A stretch of DNA of 64,000 nt, taken from the NCBI GenBank assembly GCA_030448245.1, contig JAUJNH010000002.1:175473-239472 (forward strand), given 5' to 3'. This document shows positions 28,228-36,826 of this stretch, piece by piece (the first letter of the stretch is position 1; every line of letters starts with the position of its first letter). A program made the position numbers and the translations under genes. The notes beneath the pieces are model-generated. The model was not told where the DNA came from. It saw only the letters and a program-made list of their open reading frames with translations, and searched no databases. The stretch comes from Acidimicrobiales bacterium. GTDB lineage: Bacteria > Actinomycetota > Acidimicrobiia > Acidimicrobiales > JAUJNH01.

Positions 28228-30363
28228 ATGGTGAGCTCGGAGCAGGATGACGGCTTCGCCCGGGTCGCCCGCGCCGTCGCGGCACGGGCCTGCGCCCTCA
28301 CCGGTGCCGACGGCGTCATCATCGGCATCACCGACGGGCCGGTCGTGCGCTTCCGGTTCGGGGTCGGGGTGTTCGAGGACAGCGACTTCGAGGGCTCACT
28401 GCTGGTGCCCCCGGCGCGGGCGCTGCTCGAGGGCCGCGGGATGCAGGGAGGCGCCGACGAAGCGGTGTCGCCAGGCGTGCGGGCCGAGATCGAGCGGCTC
28501 GGCGTCCGCTCGGTGATCTCGGCGCCGGTGATGACCGCGCAGCGGCGGTGCGCGGTGATGACCGCCGTGCGGGTCGGAGACGTGGCTTTCGACCACCGCG
28601 AGCTGCGCGCCCTCACCGATCTGGCCCGGCTGGCCGGTGACGCCATCGAGAGCGCGTGGGCGCTGCGGAGCGCCTACGGCTGGCTCACCCTGGAGAGCGC
28701 GCCGATCGGCATGGCCGTCAGCGCCCTCGACGGGACGTTCCTCGAGGTGAACCACGCATTCGCCTCGTGCCTCGGGTGGGAGCCGCAGGAGCTGGTGGGC
28801 CGCAGCTTCCACTCGATCACCCACGGCGACGACGTGGGCGCGAGCCAGCGCCTCCTGGACCAGGCCATCGACGACGGCTCCACCGCCTTCCGCATCGAGC
28901 AGCGGTGCTGCCGGCCCGACGGCACCGTCGTGTGGGCCGTTCTCTCCGTCACCGTCGTCCGCAGCCCGGCCGGCGAGCCCCAGCAGCTGATCTCCCAGGT
29001 CGTCGACGTCACCGACCGGGTCCGGGCCGAGCGGCTGCTCGCCCACCGGGCCAGGCACGACCGGCTGACCGGCCTGCTCAACCGGGCCGGGTTCACGGAC
29101 GTGGTCGAGGCGGCGACCACGACAGCCCGGCGGTCGGGCACGACCCTGGCGGTGCTCTTCCTGAACCTCGACCGGTTCAAGGTGGTGAACGAGAGCATCG
29201 GCCACGAGGGTGGCGACGCCGTCCTGCGCGAGGTGGCGCGGCGACTGCGCCTGGCGGTGGGGAGCAGCGACACGGTGGCCCGCTTCGCCGCCGACGCCTT
29301 CGCCATCCTGTGCGAGGACGTGAAGGACCAGGAGAACGCCCGCTGGCTGGCCTCGCACCTGCTGACCGCGCTCCACCAGCCGGTCGTCGTGGCCGACCGC
29401 GAGATCCGGGCCGCAGCGAGCGTCGGCGTGGCCGTCGGGGGGGCCAGCCGGCCCGTTTCGGCCGCCGTGCTGCTGCGCGAGGCCGACGCCGCCTGCTCGC
29501 TGGCCAAGGTCCGGGGCGGCAGCACCATCGCGATGTTCGACGAGGCGCTTCGGGACCGGGCCCACGAGCGCCTCGACGTCGAGGCGGCGCTGCTGCACGC
29601 CGTCCGCCGCCACGAGCTGCGCCTCCTCTACCAGCCGGAGGTCGAGCTGCGCACCGGGCGGCTCACCGGCTTCGAGGCGCTGCTGCGGTGGGAGCACCCC
29701 ACGCTCGGCCTGCTGGCTCCCGAGGGCTTCATCCAGGTGGCCGAGGAGAGCGGCCTGGTGGTCGAGATGGGCCACTGGGTGCTGGAGGCAGCCGCCGAGC
29801 AGATGGGCGCCTGGCGCCGCCGCTGGCCCAGCCTCTCGGAGGTCTCGATGGGCGTCAACGTGGCCGCCCGCCAGCTGGCCGATCCCCGCTTCCCCGCCTA
29901 CGTCGCCAGTGCCTGCGCCCTCGTCGGACCCGGCAAGCCCCTCTGCCTGGAGGTCACCGAGACGGAGCTGCTGGCCTCGGCGACCGCCGCGCAGGCGGTG
30001 CTCGCCCGGCTTCGGCGCAGCGGTGTGCGGGTGGCGCTCGACGACCTGGGGACCGGGTACTCGTCGCTGGCCTACGTGGCCGGGCTCGAAGCCGACGTCC
30101 TCAAGGTCGATCGCAGCTTCACGGCCGGGCTGGGCCGGCGAGCCAGCCACGCCGCCGTCGTCGCGGCCATCGTCAGCCTGGGCCACAGCCTGGGCCACAG
30201 CGTGGTGGCCGAGGGCGTCGAGACCGCCGAGCAGGCCCGCCTCCTCGCCGAGCTGGGGTGCGACATGGCCCAGGGCTACCTGTGCGGCCGGCCGGCCGAC
30301 GCCGGCGAGCTGGTCCCCCTCCTCGAACAGGCCGCCGCCGGGTCACCCGTCTTCTCCTTCTAA
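28228..30363 (+). CDS. GAF-PAS-GGDEF-EAL signalling protein, degenerate GGDEF
   Basis: A 711-residue soluble cyclic-di-GMP protein. A GAF-like domain (about 5-140) and a PAS/PAC domain (about 148-262) precede the GGDEF domain (about 275-440), where the active-site GGDEF is AADAF (354-358). The EAL domain (about 450-700) has FEALLRW (482-488), the metal/catalytic segment DDLGTGYSSLAYVAGLEADVLKVD, and VVAEGVETAEQARLL. I expect a c-di-GMP phosphodiesterase whose GGDEF domain is a regulator rather than a cyclase. The sensory input is unknown. It starts 24 nt after asd. Confidence 0.92.
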   Translation: MVSSEQDDGFARVARAVAARACALTGADGVIIGITDGPVVRFRFGVGVFEDSDFEGSLLVPPARALLEGRGMQGGADEAVSPGVRAEIERLGVRSVISAPVMTAQRRCAVMTAVRVGDVAFDHRELRALTDLARLAGDAIESAWALRSAYGWLTLESAPIGMAVSALDGTFLEVNHAFASCLGWEPQELVGRSFHSITHGDDVGASQRLLDQAIDDGSTAFRIEQRCCRPDGTVVWAVLSVTVVRSPAGEPQQLISQVVDVTDRVRAERLLAHRARHDRLTGLLNRAGFTDVVEAATTTARRSGTTLAVLFLNLDRFKVVNESIGHEGGDAVLREVARRLRLAVGSSDTVARFAADAFAILCEDVKDQENARWLASHLLTALHQPVVVADREIRAAASVGVAVGGASRPVSAAVLLREADAACSLAKVRGGSTIAMFDEALRDRAHERLDVEAALLHAVRRHELRLLYQPEVELRTGRLTGFEALLRWEHPTLGLLAPEGFIQVAEESGLVVEMGHWVLEAAAEQMGAWRRRWPSLSEVSMGVNVAARQLADPRFPAYVASACALVGPGKPLCLEVTETELLASATAAQAVLARLRRSGVRVALDDLGTGYSSLAYVAGLEADVLKVDRSFTAGLGRRASHAAVVAAIVSLGHSLGHSVVAEGVETAEQARLLAELGCDMAQGYLCGRPADAGELVPLLEQAAAGSPVFSF

Positions 30364-30644
30364 GGAGCGCAGGTGCAGGGGGCGGCCTCGCACCTCGGGC
30401 AGCCGTTGGCGTAGCGCTGCACGGCCTCGGCGAGGGAGAGGTCGAGCTGGTTGGCCAACGAGGCCAGCCAGGCCAGGACGTCGCCCAGCTCGTGGAGCTG
30501 CTCGGGTGGGGTGCCCTTGCGGACGGCCTGGGCCAGCTCGCCCAGCTCCTCCGCCAGCCACGCCACCGTGGCCGGCACGCCCCGCTCAGCGTCACGCTCC
30601 AGGTAGGTGTCGGCGATCACCCGCTGGAACCCGTCGAGGTCCAT
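30360..30644 (-). CDS. MazG-like nucleotide pyrophosphohydrolase
   Basis: A 94-residue all-alpha protein with the metal-binding EELGELAQAVRKG and, after a loop, ELGDVLAWLASLANQLD, the ExxE...ExxD pattern of the MazG family. Three cysteines end the protein (GCPRCEAAPCTCAP), which is unusual and could bind metal. It would hydrolyse (d)NTPs or modified nucleotides to monophosphates. Its stop overlaps the stop of the convergent EAL gene. Confidence 0.82.
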   Translation of the reverse strand: MDLDGFQRVIADTYLERDAERGVPATVAWLAEELGELAQAVRKGTPPEQLHELGDVLAWLASLANQLDLSLAEAVQRYANGCPRCEAAPCTCAP

Positions 30645-30659
30645 GCGGGCGGACGCTAC

Positions 30660-30706
30660 CGGCCCCCGGCCCCCGGCCCCCGGCCCCCGGCCCCCGGCCC
30701 CCGGCC
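30660..30706. repeat. Short tandem repeat of CGGCCCC
   Basis: Six perfect 7-base units plus a partial one, just upstream of the MazG-like start and before the glucosaminidase gene. Non-coding. Such a run is prone to slippage and copy-number change. Confidence 0.9.
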
Positions 30707-30819
30707 TCGGCGCAGGTGGCAGGGCCCGGTCATCGATCGCTAGGATGCCAGAACGTTTCAGCCTTTCGCCTTGTGCAGCACCGCGCCCTGCAACGGCCCC
30801 GCAGCCTGGAGAACGCCCT

Positions 30820-31967
30820 GTGCATGACAACCCGATCGCCAGCTTCGCGTGCAGCCGCCGGGGCTTCCTCGCCGGGGCCGCCACGCTCACGGCGGCTGCC
30901 GCGCTTCCGGCGTCCGCTCGCCCTGCCGTGGCCGGCACGCCGATCATCGGGCGGTCGCAGTACAGCGCCGGCCAGATCACGGCGATGTACGGGTCGGTCG
31001 GTCACCGGAGCCGGGCCACGGTGCCGGTGGCGACGCTGGCGCAGCTGTTCCTCGAGGAGGGTGCGCTGGAAGGGGTCCGTGGAGACATCGCCTTCTGCCA
31101 AGCCATGGTTGAGAGCGCCTGGCTCACGTTCCCCAACGCACGAATGCCCCCGGGAACAACAACTTCTCCGGCCTCGGAGCCGTTGATGGCGGCACGGGTT
31201 CCAGCTCCTTCCCGAACGCCCGCACCGGTGTCCGGGCCCAGATCCAGCACCTGAAGGGCTGGGCGGCCCCGATCACCTCGGCCCAGCTGCGCACGCCGCT
31301 GGTCGATCCGCGGTGGCGCTACTTCACCGCCACCGGGCAGATCCGTGACTGGGACCAGCTCGGCAACGGCCGATGGGCCAGCGATCCACGCTACGGGGCC
31401 ACCATCCTGGGCGTGTACGGCCGTCTGACCCGCCATGCCGGGGCGCCGGCTCCGATGCTGCCGGCGCCGGCCGGTCCTGCGGTGCCCCGGTTCCCCGGCC
31501 TGGTGCAGGCGGGCTCCCGGGGTGGGGCAGTCCTCCAGGTCCAGCAGCGCTTGCGAGACCGCGGCTGGCGGGTGCCGGTGAACGGAGTCTTCGACGGGCC
31601 CACCGTCGTCGTCGTGCGCAGGTTCCAGAGCGAGAAGGGCCTGGTCGTCGACGGCAGGGTCGGCCGCCTGACCTGGACCGCGCTCTGGCGCGCGCACCGA
31701 TCACCTGATGTCCTGGACGACCGGGTCGACCACCTCGTCCCAGCGAACCTGCGGGCTCGGTCTCCGGAGCGGCGCTTGCGGAGGCATGGAAGGCGAAGTT
31801 CAGCCGAACTCCCGACCGATTTTGACTCCGACCCCTTCCACGGTGACGACAAGACCTACCTCCTGACCACCCAGTGGGGCAGGCAGACGGAGAGTCGCCT
31901 GTCCGCCCTCGCATCCTTGGCGGCCGGCGTCACATTCGAACCGGTAGACCCGGCCATCCCTGGCTAG
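30820..31967 (+). CDS. Exported glucosaminidase with peptidoglycan-binding domain (frame break)
   Basis: The start at GTG 30820 gives a twin-arginine-type leader CSRRGFLAGAATLTAAAALP. A glucosaminidase domain follows (TVPVATLAQLFLEEGALEGV, DIAFCQAMVESAWLTFPNA). The frame then changes by one lost base in a run of five C (31147-31151) and continues GNNNFSGLGAVDGGTGS to WDQLGNGRWASDPRYGATIL. A peptidoglycan-binding type 1 repeat follows (LQVQQRLRDRGWRVPVNGVFDG to LVVDGRVGRLTW). It would cleave glycan strands in the wall. The last 90 residues (from about 31700) do not belong to either domain and may be fused junk or another gene's piece. Confidence 0.75.
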
Positions 31968-32425
31968 GGCTACCTCCAGTACGCAGTGGGCTCTTCCGGG
32001 GTCGATCGCCTGGTATCGGCGACCCGCTCATGAGTGCTTGGACACCGACGAGGCGCTGACCGTCGGCGGCGACCAACTCCACCATGACCGGCGGCATGGC
32101 AGCGATCAAAGATGCGATCGCTCTCGCTCCGACGATCCCGTAGAGCACCCGGTACGCCGAGAGTAGCCCGCCTCCCTGACCCGCCTCTGACCTGCACTTG
32201 GTGGTCGGGGTGCCGGGATTTGAACCCGGGACCTCTGCGTCCGAATGCGGATCCTGGGATCCGTGGGTGTCCGCCGACATACGTAGCCGCAGGTCAGAGC
32301 GCCAGGCGCACGGCCATTGTTGCCCCCAAACGAGTGGCGCGTGGGATGGACGGGGATGGAACCGCCGAGGGTCGGCTTGGCGGCGGCGCCAGGCCATGAT
32401 CCCGGCCCATCGGGCGGCCGCGTTG
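31968..32425. other. Non-coding stretch at the left edge of an element remnant
   Basis: About 450 bases without a supported gene. The only recognisable item is the partial tRNA-Pro copy at 32202-32242 and its flank. The open frames here on both strands have the composition of chance frames over tRNA sequence. Confidence 0.5.
32181..32242 (-). repeat. Distal att-like copy of the tRNA-Pro 3' end
   Basis: 32202-32242 is identical over 41 bases to 33777-33817, the 3' end of tRNA-Pro including the T arm and encoded CCA. A further 15 bases (32181-32195) match 33756-33770 at the same spacing, with six different bases between. Past 32242 the match fades in the anticodon arm, so this is not a complete tRNA. 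It is the expected outer border of an element integrated into the tRNA 3' end. Confidence 0.75.
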
Positions 32426-32662
32426 TTAGGAGGGCGTCCCGTGCTCGGGGCCGGGCTCGTCGGGCACCTCGTAGGCGGGTTCGTACGGCGGCTCGGGGGC
32501 CGCCTCGACCCGGTCGGTCGAGGCCTCCATGGGGTCGCCCCGGTACGCCTGCCCATTGGCGTACCACGGGCTGCCGGTACTGTCGCCCAGCAACGGCATC
32601 GGGGTGTAGCCGTTGTCCCCCGTTTTGCTGGCGCGATCCTTCTTCTTCTTGAACAGAGCCAT
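32426..32662 (-). CDS. Small charged hypothetical protein
   Basis: Seventy-eight residues: a lysine cluster at the start (MALFKKKKDRASKTGDNG) and a Pro/Glu/Tyr-rich acidic tail. ATG 32662 has GGGAGA upstream. Probably disordered. It lies inside the element remnant and may be cargo or chance; no family recognised. Confidence 0.4.
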   Translation of the reverse strand: MALFKKKKDRASKTGDNGYTPMPLLGDSTGSPWYANGQAYRGDPMEASTDRVEAAPEPPYEPAYEVPDEPGPEHGTPS

Positions 32663-32789
32663 CAGCGGCTCTCCCTTCACGTTGGGGCTCAGGCGACTCG
32701 ATCAACGCTGTAGCCGGTGGCGCACCCTAACGGCCTTCGCATTCGTGAGCGAAACGAGCCGGTCCGGCTCCGATGGAAGCGGGTTGGAA

Positions 32790-32945
32790 CTAGTCGAGCC
32801 GCCCCGTGGCCCGTGCCCACGCCTCGACGTCCGGCCACGCCCCCAGACTGAGACGTCTCCGACGGTGGTGACCGGCTGAGGGAACTCGGGGTGCCTTGAG
32901 CGCCAGGCGTAGACGACTTGGGGGCGGTGCCACACCGAGGCGCAG
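32790..32945 (-). pseudogene. HTH (AlpA/excisionase-like) regulator remnant
   Basis: In one frame the minus strand reads VWHRPQVVYAWRSRHPEFP, QPVTTVGDVSVWGR. After a one-base shift it reads PDVEAWARATGRLD and stop. The HTH helix pair, the HPEFPxPV turn and the ending xxDVEAWARATGR are the pattern of short AlpA-like DNA-binding proteins used as excisionases. The N-terminus is missing. Consistent with a dead integrative element. Confidence 0.5.
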
Positions 32946-33140
32946 TTGAGGCTGCCCGGCGACCTGCCCGACCCGTTCCGGCTGGAGATGGACGGCACCT
33001 CCTCGGCGGGACTGTGGCAGTGGCCGAGCAGGTGACCAGGGGTCAGGGTGGCAGGCCGGGGCTCGGTCCGCCGAAGTCGTCCGCTGGTCGTCGCGCCGTG
33101 TCGGCTGGGCCATGGCTCCTCGAGCAGCTCACCGCCCCCC

Positions 33141-33281
33141 AAGGCCGCGCAGGGGCGGCTTGGCCACTCTGACCCGAGGGTCACGCTGGCGATCTACGCC
33201 CAGACGACCGGCGAGGGTGACCGTCGAGCAGCAGCCGCGCTAGCGGAGCGCTTCGACCCGAAGGCACAGGCCATCAGGTAG
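33141..33281 (+). pseudogene. C-terminal fragment of a tyrosine recombinase (integrase)
   Basis: Reads KAAQGRLGHSDPRVTLAIY then AQTTGEGDRRAAAALAERF and stop. LGHS plus RVTLAIYAQ holds the last catalytic motif, including the nucleophilic tyrosine. The Arg box and the HxxR box that should precede it are absent upstream in any frame. It lies about 500 bases from tRNA-Pro, the usual place for an integrase gene of a tRNA-borne element. Confidence 0.7.
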
Positions 33282-33698
33282 GAGGGGCGGGCAGGCTCTC
33301 GACTCCCCAGATGGCTCCCGAGCACAAGCAGAGACGGTTGAGACTCGGCGCTGCTGGGAGGGATCAGGGAAGGCCACGACGTGGGCGTGCCCGATCGTCT
33401 CCGGGATCGGCTGCGGGTCAGAGCGAGGCCGAGCTCCGCCGTCCACGACGGCCGCCATGGACAGGGTGAAGACGGTGGCCGGTTTCTTGTGTGCTCCGAC
33501 GTCGGCCGGGCCGCGACCTACTTCCGTCAGCAGCCGGTGGACGAAGGTAGACAAGGCATCGTCGTCTACCTTGAAGCCGCCGCTGGTCGGCACCCAGCGA
33601 GCTTCCTCCGGGTCCCAGCGCACGGTGTCCTTGTTGACGACGACTCGCCTGAGAAGGTCGTCGTCGTCTGTCGCTGGGATCTTTGCTCGCTGGCTCAT
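33240..33698 (-). CDS. Hypothetical protein of the element remnant
   Basis: A 152-residue frame from ATG 33698. The N-terminal reading DDDLLRRVVVNKDTVRWD, EEARWVPTSGGFKVDDDALS and later RSDPQPIPETIGHAHVVAFPD resembles a widespread small-protein pattern in which a LLRR(I/V)...W/V.PSS.AFK...D.LS block is followed by DP.P.NP.HA.V. That resemblance is from memory and gives no function. The last 14 codons overlap the integrase fragment on the other strand, so the end may be altered. Confidence 0.45.
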   Translation of the reverse strand: MSQRAKIPATDDDDLLRRVVVNKDTVRWDPEEARWVPTSGGFKVDDDALSTFVHRLLTEVGRGPADVGAHKKPATVFTLSMAAVVDGGARPRSDPQPIPETIGHAHVVAFPDPSQQRRVSTVSACAREPSGESRACPPLLPDGLCLRVEALR

Positions 33699-33755
33699 GT
33701 CGCGGGGTGGGCGCGGGATCGACGCCTTTGACGCGAGGGAGGCGGCCCTCCTGGA

Positions 33756-33817
33756 CCGCCTCTGACCTGCTGTCTCTGGTCGGGGTGCCGGGATTTGAAC
33801 CCGGGACCTCTGCGTCC
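33756..33817 (-). repeat. Proximal att-like copy overlapping the tRNA-Pro 3' end
   Basis: Partner of the copy at 32181-32242: 41 identical bases inside the tRNA plus 15 identical bases beyond it. Together they bracket about 1.6 kb containing the integrase tail, the HTH remnant and two small frames. The intact tRNA on this side is what an integration event that restores the tRNA would leave. Confidence 0.75.
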
Positions 33818-33853
33818 CGAACGCAGCGCGCTGCCAAACTGCGCCACACCCCG
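33777..33853 (-). tRNA. tRNA-Pro (anticodon CGG)
   Basis: A complete 77-base cloverleaf with encoded CCA. Acceptor CGGGGTG pairs with CACCCCG, discriminator A. The D arm contains GCGCAGTTTGGCAGCGC. The anticodon stem is CTGCG/CGCAG with loop TTCGGGA, giving anticodon CGG. The T arm is CCGGGTTCAAATCCCGG. It decodes CCG, a heavily used codon in this GC-rich genome. It is the integration target of the remnant element. Confidence 0.96.
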
Positions 33854-33892
33854 TTGTCAACCCCTGTGACAGGGGCGGAGGAACCCTACACG

Positions 33893-34309
33893 TCAGGCCG
33901 GCGGGACCGTCGCCGGCTTGTAGGTGGCGTCCTCGTAGGTGCCCCCGGCCAGCAGGGCGGTCACGGCCTTGCGGAGGCGGATGGGGTCGAGGGGCTTGAC
34001 CACGAAGCCCTCGGCGCCGCTGCGATGGGCGAGGAAGACGTCGGGGCGCCGGTCGAGGAGCATGAGGATGGGGACGTGGGGGAGGCGGCCCATCCCCTCT
34101 TCGAGGCGAAGGTCGAGGCTGATGGCCATGGCGCCCATGTGACCGATCTGCATGTCGAGCACGGCCAGGTCGGGCGCTCGTTCCTTGACGGCGGCGACAG
34201 CGTCGGGGCCGCTGCGGACGTTGCGGATGGTGAGGTCGGGCCCGTGCAGCACCTGCCGGACCTCGTCGTGCACCCAGTCGGCGTCGCTGGCGACCAGGAC
34301 GTCCGTCAC
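33893..34309 (-). CDS. Single-domain response regulator
   Basis: A 138-residue CheY-like receiver without an output domain. Acidic pair near residues 9-11 (SDADW), phospho-acceptor D52 in LAVLDMQIGHMG, and lysine in GFVVKPLDPIRL. The second half of the usual MPxxDG loop is changed (MQIGHMG). GTG 34309 chosen because the upstream frame is shadow. Divergent from the STAS gene (46 bp); no histidine kinase is adjacent. Confidence 0.85.
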   Translation of the reverse strand: MTDVLVASDADWVHDEVRQVLHGPDLTIRNVRSGPDAVAAVKERAPDLAVLDMQIGHMGAMAISLDLRLEEGMGRLPHVPILMLLDRRPDVFLAHRSGAEGFVVKPLDPIRLRKAVTALLAGGTYEDATYKPATVPPA

Positions 34310-34355
34310 GCTGCGGCAGGGTAGCGGGACAAGACCCACGGGTACGATCCCGCCC

Positions 34356-34706
34356 GTGCTCGACATCCAGCTCGACGAGGTCAACGGCTTCAAGGTGTGC
34401 CGTCCGGTGGGCGAGCTGGACGCCTTCACCGTCAGCCAGTTCCGGCAGGCGCTCGCCGAGCTGGCCTCCACCCCCCGCCTGATCATCGACATGTCCAGCG
34501 TGCCGTTCGTCGACTCGGCGGGCCTCGGCGCCCTCATCGGCGGCATCCGCCGGGCCCGCGAGCTGGGCGGCGACGTCAGCGTGTGCTGCAACCGGCCCAC
34601 CCTGGTCCGCCTGCTGCGCACGACCGGCTTCGACCGCATCGTCACCGTGGCCGAGACCCTGGACGAGGCCGCCGCCGCCCTGCGGCCGGCCGAGCCCGCC
34701 AGCTGA
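34356..34706 (+). CDS. STAS-domain anti-sigma factor antagonist
   Basis: A 116-residue SpoIIAA-like protein. Core LIIDMSSVPFVDSAGLGALIGG with the phosphorylatable Ser54, preceded by FKVCRPVGELDAFTVSQFR. It would bind and release an anti-sigma factor (RsbW-type kinase) in a partner-switching cascade. No such kinase or sigma factor is in the window. GTG start at 34356. Confidence 0.88.
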   Translation: MLDIQLDEVNGFKVCRPVGELDAFTVSQFRQALAELASTPRLIIDMSSVPFVDSAGLGALIGGIRRARELGGDVSVCCNRPTLVRLLRTTGFDRIVTVAETLDEAAAALRPAEPAS

Positions 34707-34759
34707 GCCGGCCCGACCGCGTGGGCAGGAGCCGCCAGGCCCTGCTGTAGACAGGGCCG

Positions 34760-35860
34760 GTGCCCTCCCTCGACGAGATCGCGGCCGAGCGGTCGGTCGT
34801 CGTGTGCTGCGGCTCGGGCGGTGTGGGCAAGACCACGGCGGCGGCGTCGCTGGCGGTGGTGGCGGCCGACCGGGGCCGCCGGGCCTGCGTGGTCACCATC
34901 GACCCGGCGAAGCGCTTGGCCGACGCGCTGGGCCTCGACGCCCTCACCAACGAGCCGAGCCGGGTGGCCGGAGCGGGCCAGGACGGCGGCGAACTGTGGG
35001 CGATGATGCTCGACACCACCGCCACCTTCGACGACGTGGTCCGCCGCCACGCGGCCACCCCCGAGCAGGCCCAGACCATCCTGGCCAACCGGATCTACCG
35101 CAACATCTCTGGGTCGCTGTCCGGCACGCAGGAGTACATGGCGATGGAGAAGCTGCACGACCTCCACGCCGACGGCCGGTTCGACCTCGTCGTCGTCGAC
35201 ACCCCGCCCACCCGCAACGCGCTCGACTTCCTCGACGCCCCCCGCCGCCTCACCCGCTTCCTCGACCACAAGCTGTTCCGGCTGCTCACCATGCCGGCCC
35301 GCAGCTACCTCCGGGCCGTGTCGGTGGCCGCCCAGGCGTTCCTGCGCTCGATCACCCGGGTCGTCGGCGGCGAGGTGGTGGCCGACGTGCTCGCCTTCTT
35401 CACCGCGTTCGAGGGGATGGAGGAGGGCTTCCGTGAGCGGGCCACGTCGGTGTACGACCTGCTCGAGGACCCGAGCACGGCGTTCGTCCTCGTCGCCTCG
35501 CCCCGCCGCGACTCGGTGGACGAGGCGCTGTTCTTCGCCTCGAAGCTGGGGGAGGCGGGGATCGCGGTGCAGGCGCTGGTGGTGAACCGGCTGCACCCCG
35601 CCTTTGGCGAGGGGCTGCCGCCCCGCGGCGGCCTTCCGGCGCCGCCGGGTTCCGCCCTGGGCCAGCTCGAGCGCAACCTGGGCGAGCTCGACACGGTGGC
35701 GCGGCGCGAGCGGTCACACCTCACCGACCTCACCAGGCAGGTGGCGCCGGCGCCCATGGTGACCGTCCCCATCCTGGCGGGCGACGTGCACGACCTCGAG
35801 GGCCTCCGCCTGGTCGGCGCCGCCCTGCTCCCCCAAGCCGGCGAGCCGACAGGCGCCTGA
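34760..35860 (+). CDS. ArsA-like ATPase (first of a pair)
   Basis: P-loop ATPase of the ArsA/GET3 superfamily, 366 residues. The deviant Walker A is GSGGVGKTT (18-26), followed by VVTIDPAKRLADALGL and switch-like DLVVVDTPPTRNALDFLDAP. Actinomycetes carry two such proteins side by side, as in the mycobacterial Rv3679-Rv3680 pair near whiB4. Here too a WhiB gene lies nearby. The cargo in this lineage is unknown; arsenite export genes are absent. GTG start. Convergent with its partner, 30 nt apart. Confidence 0.85.
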   Translation: MPSLDEIAAERSVVVCCGSGGVGKTTAAASLAVVAADRGRRACVVTIDPAKRLADALGLDALTNEPSRVAGAGQDGGELWAMMLDTTATFDDVVRRHAATPEQAQTILANRIYRNISGSLSGTQEYMAMEKLHDLHADGRFDLVVVDTPPTRNALDFLDAPRRLTRFLDHKLFRLLTMPARSYLRAVSVAAQAFLRSITRVVGGEVVADVLAFFTAFEGMEEGFRERATSVYDLLEDPSTAFVLVASPRRDSVDEALFFASKLGEAGIAVQALVVNRLHPAFGEGLPPRGGLPAPPGSALGQLERNLGELDTVARRERSHLTDLTRQVAPAPMVTVPILAGDVHDLEGLRLVGAALLPQAGEPTGA

Positions 35861-35890
35861 CGCCCACGCCTCCCGGCGCCCGCTGCGGGC

Positions 35891-36826
35891 TCAGGGCAGG
35901 CTGGCCACGGCGGCCGCAAAGGCGGCGGCGAGCTGGTCGACCTCGGACGGGCCCATCTCGCCCGAGAAGACGTAGGGCAGGCAGAGCTGGGGGAGGGGCA
36001 GCGCGGCGCTGAGGCGGGCGACCTGCTCGGCCTGCATCTCCTGGCGCTGACGGCGGAAGGCCGCCGCCGCCGTCAGGGCCTCGAGCCGGGCCGGGGCCAG
36101 GGTGCTGCCCGCCTCGGCGGCCGCCGCGGCAGCGTCGGGCACCAGGTCGAGGTGCTCGTAGAGCCCGTTCACCACGACCGGCGCGAGGGAGACCCCGACC
36201 CGGTCCTCGAGGGCGAACGCCGTCTCGACCGCCTCGTTCACGGGCGTCTCCTCGGGCAGGGTCACGAGGAGGACCTGTGAGCGCACCGGGTCGCCCAGCA
36301 GCTCGAGGACGTCCTCGGCCTGGGCTCGGATGGGGCCGACCCGCACGGCGTCGAGCAGCCCCCGGGCGCTGGTCAGGAAGGTGAGGGCATGCCCGGCGGC
36401 GGGAGCGTCGAGCAGGAGCAGGTCGAACTGGCCGGCCCGCTCCAGCTGCTTCACCTTGCCCAGCACGAGGATGTCCTTGATGCCCGGGGCGGCCGTGGCG
36501 GCGACGTCGATGGCCCCGGTCGAGGCCAGTCGCTTGGACAGCCGGCGCAGCCCGTGGTCCTCGAGGTACTCGACGAGGGCGACCTCGGGGTCGAGGGTCC
36601 GAGCCACCACGTCGGCCGCCCCGCCCCGGCCCCCGCCGGGGCGCAGCACCACCTGGTCGTGGGGCAGCGGGCCGGGCCGGCCGAACATCGCCCCCAGCCC
36701 CGACTTCCCCTCGATCTCGATGATGCAGGTGCTCAGCCCGGCCTCAGCGGCCATGGCCGCCACCGCCGCCGTGACCGTCGTCTTGCCGACGCCGCCCTTC
36801 CCGGCGACTATCAGGAGCCGTGTCAT
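35891..36826 (-). CDS. ArsA-like ATPase (second of a pair)
   Basis: A 311-residue relative of the preceding ATPase with Walker A GKGGVGKTT (9-17). It also has IIEIEGKSGLGAMFGR and FDLLLLDAPAAGHALTFL. ATG 36826 is the first start in the conserved frame. In most actinomycetes the pair is co-directional; here the two genes face each other. Its start overlaps the divergent NfeD start by 7 nt, so promoters for each lie inside the other's gene. Confidence 0.85.
   Translation of the reverse strand: MTRLLIVAGKGGVGKTTVTAAVAAMAAEAGLSTCIIEIEGKSGLGAMFGRPGPLPHDQVVLRPGGGRGGAADVVARTLDPEVALVEYLEDHGLRRLSKRLASTGAIDVAATAAPGIKDILVLGKVKQLERAGQFDLLLLDAPAAGHALTFLTSARGLLDAVRVGPIRAQAEDVLELLGDPVRSQVLLVTLPEETPVNEAVETAFALEDRVGVSLAPVVVNGLYEHLDLVPDAAAAAAEAGSTLAPARLEALTAAAAFRRQRQEMQAEQVARLSAALPLPQLCLPYVFSGEMGPSEVDQLAAAFAAAVASLP

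Noticed and set aside
32202-32260. A second functional tRNA-Pro gene
   Set aside because: Only the 3' half matches; the anticodon stem is altered and the D arm and 5' acceptor strand are missing.
32106-32705. Minus-strand frame reading [11 protein letters not shown]
   Set aside because: This peptide is the well-known translation of antisense tRNA sequence; the same string appears over the intact tRNA-Pro.
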